Shown here: piece after piece, positions 40,401 to 49,267 of the stretch
Layout of the letters: the number at the start of each line of letters is the position of its first letter
How positions within the stretch are numbered: the first letter of the stretch is position 1
From: Cristatella mucedo
Taxonomy: Eukaryota; Bryozoa; Phylactolaemata; Cristatellidae
Direction of reading: 5' to 3'
Assembly: GCA_009760855.2 (NCBI GenBank)
Contig: WPIO01000011.1
Span: 415,501 to 479,500 of the forward strand
Length of the DNA stretch: 64,000 nucleotides
Position numbers and translations under genes: made by a program
Notes under the pieces: generated by a model
Databases searched by the model: none
Told to the model about the DNA's origin: nothing
Seen by the model: only the letters and a program-made list of their open reading frames with translations

Positions 40401-43400
40401 GGTAGTATTCGGTTTAGTGCAACAAGTAAATACTACCACACTCGCCGATGCTTCGCATCTGCTGTGTTGTTACTAAGTTTGTCCGCCCAAAAAAACTAGT
40501 CCTGCTTCCTCTGATTATCTCAAATGATTGCCCGGTCTCGATTATAGTTCCTGTTACATTGTACGCAACTGGTAACTTAGAGTATAATCTTGCCACCCTA
40601 CTTAAGAACGTTTATCCTAAGGATTTTTGTAAATCTTTGTGTGATGCAGAACGTATTCATCTGCAACCAGACTCGGCTCACAGCCTGTATAAATTCGCTG
40701 ATCCGATAAACTTGAAATTTAGGACTGCCCTTACTGATCATGCTCTGGTTATTTTTTTACGGGTGCCCAGTCGTGGAGATTCCATTCACTTTAGCAAAAG
40801 GCATCGAATATGTAACGCATCAAGCACGGATGAATGATGCTTCACGCAGTCTGGGTATGATGACGATCTAGCCAATTTTAGAAACTTCCTTAATGTGCGT
40901 ACTTGGATGAATTTAAAAAAGGGCTTCTTTTCAATAAAAATAAAGTTCAGCAAAAAGACTAGGATAAATTTACGTCAACTTTCGCGCCAACTCCGAAAAG
41001 TTTCACACTCCAAATAATAATGGCTTTGCAGCTTTCTTTGTCGAAGAAATTGCACAAATTTAGCCTTAATAAATCTTTTTTTTGACTAAGGCAATTTTTG
41101 AGTCGCAACCTGTGACCTACCTTAAGAGATTGTCAAGTTTTCTGCCTATTAAGAGGCTACTTTTGAAAGTATAGTAAAAAGACCGCGACCCGGAAGACCA
41201 TACCATCACATCTTAGGGTATTCACTAGCAGATAAAATTATTCCATTCATATTTTCATGCTACTCTGGATACTATTTTTCCTTGTTAAGTCATTCAAATC
41301 AGTGATTGTTTGATAGGTAATTCTAAATTCTAGATAGGATTTGCAAGTGCAAGAAAACTGTGACACAGTTTCTCTTTTTTCTTTTTTTGCTACATATTCT
41401 CTAAAAGGTTATCACAAAGCAGGGAAAGTGATTCATTAAAAATAATGAATTTTCTGGAGACCGTGCTAAAATGCCAGCGAAAACACTTCATTGAAACTGC
41501 CTTTCCTAAGTAAACATTGGCCTCCCCCTTAATGGCCAAGGGAAGTTTGCAGCCCTGAATATAGTAATCGATAATTTGGCTGCTTGTGACACTAGTGATC
41601 TAGATATTGTACTTAAAAGATTGAGAATAAAAATCCGTCCGGTAGATTGATCGGGCCGAGAAGGCACAGGCGTGGTTCCAATTGCACTTTTCCAGTCGTG
41701 TTTCATGCACATCGTCGGAGTATCAAGTCTTACATACTTAACCCGTCACATGCAGAGTTATACAAGGGTTCTCTTTCGGTCCTTTTCTGCATAACTTTTA
41801 CCGAACCTCTAAACCTCTGGGAACAGTGATTTAGGCCGATGTAAACAGTTCTCACTTCAATGCTGTCGCAACTCAGTAGTATTTTACATTAGAGCACTCA
41901 AAATCTGTCGTAGCGACTGATATTCTCAATCATTAGCATACAGTCATTCGATTCTGGTTTTTTGACTAATTCCTTGAACTATTACGGTATGATGATAGTG
42001 ATACTTACATGGTACGCCGATCGTGATGTTTGGCTTTCTATTTTAACAGGGGAAGCTAATGAGTGACCACCACCATATGGTCGGAATTTTTAAGTTTCAT
42101 TTTTGACAAAAGCCCGCATTTTTAAGTTGCATTTGAAAGATAACCTCCCTAGCTAATCATCGATTCCGATTATCTATCAAATGGTAGTGTGGCTAAGAAA
42201 TCTGTTAAGATGAAATGCGAACAACTTATTTAAAACTCTGGCTGCTTCCTGGGTAGGTAATTACAATTCCATTTTGGCAGCGAGGTAGAACAAAGTACTT
42301 AGGCCACGGCAGCTTGTGACTAGTACGGTCGTGTATTCTAGCTTACACACAATGTTTGCCGTATGCGTATTTTACTGACGGGGCTTCGATTACTTCCTTG
42401 AAATATTCGGAAACGGAGTAACTTTCTCACACTCTCAGATATACTACCCCCATCAGGCCAAGCATCGTACCACCCGCTTTTCGGAATCCAACAGTCTACA
42501 AATACCTCGTACAACCCTTAAATCCTTTGGAGACCATGCATTTAGCTCGTATGCTCCCAAAGCCTGGAACCTCCTCCCGACTTGCGTCAGAACATCCCCT
42601 GACCTTACCACATTTAAAAGGAGTTTAAAAATACCTGTTTAGGACAGCATTTAGTTGGTCCCTGTGATTCGTTTTTCGTGTTTTTAGGTGTGCTGACACT
42701 GTGCATGCTGCCACTAACCACATTTGCATGCTGACCCTGTGCATGTCACCCCTAACCATATTATTCACTTTTTTTGTTATTCGAGCATGATTTTAATTAC
42801 CATTTAATTGCATTTTCCTTTGCCGCAAATGTAAAGCGCCTAGAAAGAGATTAAGCTCTCTGGGGGTGCTTTATCGAGTGCATTATCATTATTATTATTA
42901 CTGCACTGACCTACAAGGTCAGACTAGCCTTGACTCTTGCATATCCAGCTGTAATGCTGCTGCAATGTCGGCACTGGGATACCCTCTGGTCACCTATAGA
43001 CGATAAATCAAGTTTCTCATTCCTCAGATGACGACAGAATATTGGCAGCAGAAGCTTTTTCTCTGCTTATCCAAGACTGTAGAACTCACTTGCACCAATC
43101 TTCTCTACATGTGATCTTCTGCTGCTAACATTGGCATATCCTTTCGATCCTTCGCGAGCTATTATTTCTATTATACTCACGATCTCAGCTGACTTACCTC
43201 TTGACTCAGCTATGCATCTCACTTTTTCTGTGTCGCGGAGATGAATGATATTGGCTCCTTTATATATGTCCGTTGATGCTGTAGTTTTGCTCGGGTTATG
43301 TAAAACGCAACAGTATACTACACGTTTAGTATTAGTGGTTTGTGGAGTTGCGGTCAGAGATACGTAACAATAAATTAGAAAGACAATCTGCTAAAATTAT

Positions 43401-46400
43401 GAGTGATTAACGGTGTCTACTGAACCAGTATATACATAAAATTAAAACTTTATTTGCAGACGGAGAACGCTCTAACGCCTCGTGGATATCGAGCATTGGG
43501 CCAACACATTCCAGAGCTGGTAAGATTCTGCTTGGCAACTTTAAAAATAGACAGTATATGCAACTCGATTTTCAATGTAGTGACTTAGGTAACTCCTCAG
43601 AAAGACAATGGTTCCTGTTAATTCATTTGTCCAATATCTAATTGAAGCAACAGTTGAAGTAGTTTAGTAATATATGTAATAATTATACCAATTACATTTA
43701 TACAACACAATGTAGTGCCACGTTTAGCAAAATGAACGGTGCCAGCAATACTGTATGAAGCTATAATTTGCCATATATTATTTGTGAAAATAGTAAATAT
43801 ATAGTTTGCATGTAATGTATCATATAATCCGTTTGTAATGTATCATGATACACATTAATCGATATGAAGCCACCTTACATTTCCGTGAGTGGGAGGTTGG
43901 CAATTACCAAGGTTTCTAGGCAGTTGCACAGTAAAAGATAGTTTGATTCCGATCTATTATTGCCACTGGAATCTTCCGTGGTAGCCTTGAAGGCTCTCCG
44001 GCCTCAACCCAGAAAAATGTTGTTAAGTCAGCTAAGAGTAAATTGAGGTGGATGACATAATCCTAGAAATAAAATTGTGGAAAACGTATGTATATACGCA
44101 TATTTAAAATGCTACAGTATAATCCACCTTTTAGTATTAGTGGCTTGTGGAATTGCAGTCAGAGATACATAACAATAAATTAAAAAGACAATCTGCTAAA
44201 ACTATTCGTGATTGATTGTGTCTACTGAACCAGTATACAAATTAAATAAAAACATTATTTGCAGACGGAGAACCCTCTAATGCCTCATGGATATCGAGCA
44301 TTGCGCCGACACATTCCAGAGCTGGTAAGATTCTGCTTGGCAACTTTAAAACTAAACAGTATATGTAACTCGATTTTCAATGTAGTCACTTAAGTAATTC
44401 CTAAAAAAGAAATTTGTTATTGTTAATTCACTTGTATAATATCTTATTTAAGCTACAGTGGAACTAGACTACCAATGTAGGTAATAATTATACCAATTAC
44501 GTATTTCCAACACATTGTAGTGCCACGTATAGCAAAGTGAACGATGCCAACAATTGTGTATGAAGTCATAATTTGCCATAGATTGATTTGAAAATAGTAA
44601 ACATATAGCTCGAATGTAATGTATCATATAATCTGCACGTAATGTATCATATACGCATAAATCGATATCAAGCCACCTTATATTTCCGTTAGTGGGGGTT
44701 AGCAATTACTAAGGTTTCTAGGCAGTTGCACAGTAAAAGATAGCTTGATTTCGATCCATTATTGCCACTGGCAGCGGCAGCGATAGCCTTTAAGGTTCTT
44801 CTGCCTCCATCCGGAAAAATGTTGGTCAATCGGCTCTTATTTATTCAAAAATAACAATAATAATAATTATGCACTTGCTAAAGCGCCCTCAGAGAACTCA
44901 ATCTCTTTCTAGGCGCTTTACATTTGCAACAAAGAGAAATGCAATTGGATGGTAAGGATCATCATGCCTAATAAACAAAAAACCTGAACAACATAGTAAG
45001 GGGTGACATGCACAGGGTCAGCATGCAAATGTGGTTAGTGGCAGCATGCACAGTGTCAGCACGCAAAAGCACATCAAGGACTAATCACAGGGACCCACTA
45101 AATGCTGTCCTAAATAGCTTTGTTTTCAAGTTCTTTTTAAATGTGGTCAAGTCAGGGGATGTTCTGACACAAGTTGGGAGTGAGTTCTAGGCTTTGGGAG
45201 CATGCGAACTAAATGCACGGTCTCTAAGCGATTTCAGATATATACGAGGAATTGGTAGACTGTTGGATTCCGAAAAGCGGGTGGGACAATGTTTGGCCTG
45301 GTGGGGAGTAGATCTGAGAAATAGGCTGGAGCCAGATAGTGAATTATTACAGCTATAATATATAAAAAGCTTGAATGCTTTACAGCTATAATAACCCAAC
45401 CTACAACAAAGGGTGAGAACTCTTTATCGTGTAACTAGTAGAGCCCATCAAATTTCCCCTACATCTGGTCAGAATTTGGTAATTATAAAGTAATGGATAT
45501 GTGGAGCAGCGCTTAAAAAGGTCAAGAGTAAATTGAAATATATAACCTCAGCCTATAAATACAAGTTTGGAACACGTTTTCCGATGACATCGGCAACCGT
45601 GAGTGCAAAAAAACGGCAAGTGTAAGACTGAAAACTGAGTTACTTCATGTATGACACCCATCCTTGCCTTTATTGTTTGCGGATTCAGTCCTTATATGCC
45701 TACACAATTTGTCATTAAAAAGTCTTACTAACGACTAGATCATAGTAAAGTAGGCAGCTTTGTAACCGATGTCCCAACTTGAAGTAAACTTTGCACATTA
45801 TACATGCTAGGATATGACTGATTCCAATATTCAACGTACATGATTAAGATTAAATAATACAAGTAATAAGCCGAAATGGTTAAAATGATTCTAAATTTGT
45901 GAGCGCAAATATTTCATCTATTTGTAAAAGAAAAGACCCCTTGGGTTTTAAGGGCCTTGCTAGCCTAGGAGTAGGGTACGTTTTTAGCTCTCCACGATAA
46001 TGGTCGTGACTTTAAATCCTGCAGCGGAAGATCCTTTATTGCTAACTGGAAGCAGCCGGAGAGGCTTCTGCTGCTGTACGTGTATATACATGAGGCTTTT
46101 CAATTCGCTTACATTGTTTATGTTTTCCTCCATTTGGTGAGCTTTTTCTTACAGGTACAAATAACTACAATGATTCATGGGCTGCAGCTGTCGCACCTTT
46201 TGATCAAGGGCCAAGTAAGTTTTTATGGGCTGCATAACTGAGAATTTTTCTAAAATATTAGCTTCTTTAAACTTACTGGTTTTCTTAAGATAATAAGGCT
46301 TCCTTTTGCTCTCAAAATTGCAATGCAGCCACTAGCTTACAATTGCAGACCGAGAAAACTTCGAAGATTCCTGGTTTTCCGATGCCCCGGAAAATCTTGA

Positions 46401-46843
46401 AGAAGGTAAGGTTCTCTAGAAATCTATCTTTGATTTCCTAATACTTTTCAACTTTATTCTTAAACCTGTTTACTTCAAATGGTGTAACGCTTAATTAAAA
46501 CTCTCGGAAGTCTTTGCCTATAAGATGCGAAATTCTTTCTGAATATGCATCACGGATAGAAGGCATTGTACCGTTCTGTGATTGATCATGCACCTGCAGG
46601 GGTGGCAACATCATAATCCTGCCGATTTCATCAATGAAAGTTTCTGTGTCGTACCCTGCAAACAGCATTGATTTTCCTGCACTGCTGTTTTGTAATGTAA
46701 ATATGCAGTTTATTCATTCGAGATCGTATTTTAGCTCAAGTTTGCAAGGTATTTTTAATTGCAGGTGGAGGTTATTTTGATGGCTCCTGGAGAGGACCAG
46801 TAAATCCTACGGAAAGTATGCCATTCGTATTGTCGTTCATATA

Positions 46844-46886
<43 letters not shown>

Positions 46887-49170
46887 CTGATTTTTACAGC
46901 TTGCCGCCCCACATGCTTGCAATTCAGCCCCACAATCTATCTGGGTGGTCCTGTTCAGGTTGTCTCTTATTATTAGGCAGTAGTAATCTTACAAGTTCTT
47001 AGATGTGCAATGCCGAACCAATCAATATAGAGTAAGTGTGCTTATTTCCTTTCTTTTGGGCTACCATTCTGAAGTACCAGTACTTAGGATGGCTTTAATT
47101 GTTCTCCGTGCGGTTCTGCCAACCATTTTTCCTAAGGGGCAGGTACATAGTTAATGACATTGATGAACAATTCGTTAGGCGACGGATCACGTCAATTTTA
47201 AAGGCGAGCAACTCACTAAAAAAACTCGTTCACTTCCTTAAAGTGAGTTAACGAGAGACTTTAAATCAAGTGAGTACAGCTATTAGTAGTGCATTCATCT
47301 TGCTATACAGCAGAGATTATAGCAAATAGCTGAAGCCGTTACAAATTAATGCAATGGTTTCGTATAAATCGTCTAAAAACCATTATACATTTAACAATAG
47401 TCCGGGCTAAAGGGAAATATTACTACTATGCCGTAATTGGCGATCCATTTTAAATACAGCATTTAGTATCCGGTTTCATATTTACTATAAACAATTTTAC
47501 TTCTATAGAGCCATAAAATAACTTAATATCTGTTCAGGTGTTTCGCATTTGCCAAGGGATCCGGCCTCCGACCTCAGTCATTAAGTAAATTAACATAGCC
47601 CTTGGTCAATGAGATCATCTTAACCTGTGCCTGATTCATCTTTGTCTGTTGAATAAGTCGACTAGGAGACAAAAGGAGTCAGCTGTAGGGATGCAACCTA
47701 ATGTAATGTAATGTTTCTCCTGTCTGTAACTATTCAAAGACCATTTGGGGTTTACGCAGGGCAGTTTGTGTAGCATACTCACAGCTTAAACGGTTTTGGT
47801 AGGCATTCTGTCGCCAACGGATTTCCTCCCAAACAACAAAGAGAAAGTAGGAAACACAGCAGAGTCGGGAGAGCAGTTGAGGTAGTGAGTAAATTGGCCT
47901 CATTAAGCTTCAAGAGTGCTGCATCTCAGAGCCAAGGCATTCGTACGCTTGAAAACGACAATCATCTGTGATTCGCACAATCTCAAGACTCTGCATCAAT
48001 AGTTGTAGCAAGAAATTAGCCTTTTCGCCTTTTCGTCACAGCTGCTTAATCCCTCGTCCGACCTTGCCACGATGCCGATTTCCTCACCAGAGCAACTTTA
48101 GTGCTACTAATATTCTCAATTTTTCGATTAAATAATTAGTCTCTTCGTTTTTGTCAATAAGGCGAAGTCAGACGGCTACTTACTGTAAATGCAAGAGACG
48201 TTTCTTCGACTTCACTTTCTCTTAAGAACTCTATCTGGTTACATACACAGTTCGACTTCTTTTCGTTTCGACCTTCTGGAGTTACAGGCTGGGATTTATG
48301 CAGGACACATTGTATTCGGTTGGCTCTGAGAGCAAAAGGAATCTATGATGTCTGTGTACAACATGTCGGACTGTGAATAAATGCATCGCCCAAGTCGCGC
48401 CTAGGCATATTGTTATGCAGTACAGGATAATAAAACCAAAGCCTATCCAAGCGTAAATTCTTAGCTTTTTAATTTTTTCAAGCCTGCCTTTCTTGAAGCA
48501 CTTACTAAATTAAGATTAACCGAATTTATTATGGCATTGAAATCGAGGCTTGTCTGCCGTCAATGCTGGGCTCTAGCAACACTAGGAGTTTACTCGACTC
48601 CCTGTCTGGCCACTTTTCGACTTTCAGCTTTTGATGTTAGTGTTAAGTCACATATTTCCTCCCTCTTTCTCACACAAATCTAGTTTTCTCAAATACTTTT
48701 AAATTAAGCTCGGCATCGTCTTTCCTCTTTTCCTACACAACATGTTTGTTTCTACACAATAACCGGGGCTCAGACTTTTGAGCATGCTGCCTTCGACTGG
48801 CATGCTACTAAGAGTAGAACCTACTGCAGTTTAATTCAGCGTTATGACCTGACGCTTAAAGGTATCTACTAGAACTGAAAGCCGAAGATTTTAAGCATTT
48901 TCTCACTCCTCATGTGTTTCCTTATTTCTTCATCATTCCCCATGGTAAATGGAATCACGAAATATTCATAACACCACTTTTAAACTATGGAAGAACATAA
49001 AAAAAGATTGTTTGTCTTAGGGTGCAAACTAAATCTTGCGGTATTACACTAGTGTAAGCATATTTTAATTTGAAATGCCAATATCAACTAAGTTTATTCC
49101 TCTGTCAATGAGTAAGAAGAGAATAGGTATCTTCCATGCCAAATGCAGTTGTAGATTTTGCCACGCTCAT

Positions 49171-49267
<97 letters not shown>

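Larger units (their letters stand above)
29779..43459. other. Receptor intron, about 13.7 kb, LINE-rich
   Basis: Mostly family A and B copies. Stretches without recognised repeats: 32.34-33.1, 35.2-35.95 and 39.1-40.4 kb; the last carries a possible SINE-like patch near 40250-40385. Confidence 0.5.

Noticed and set aside
40448-40837. 129-codon ORF as a host gene
   Set aside because: Position and the [12 protein letters not shown] segment fit the endonuclease end of the old LINE B copy that follows; evidence is too weak for a separate gene.
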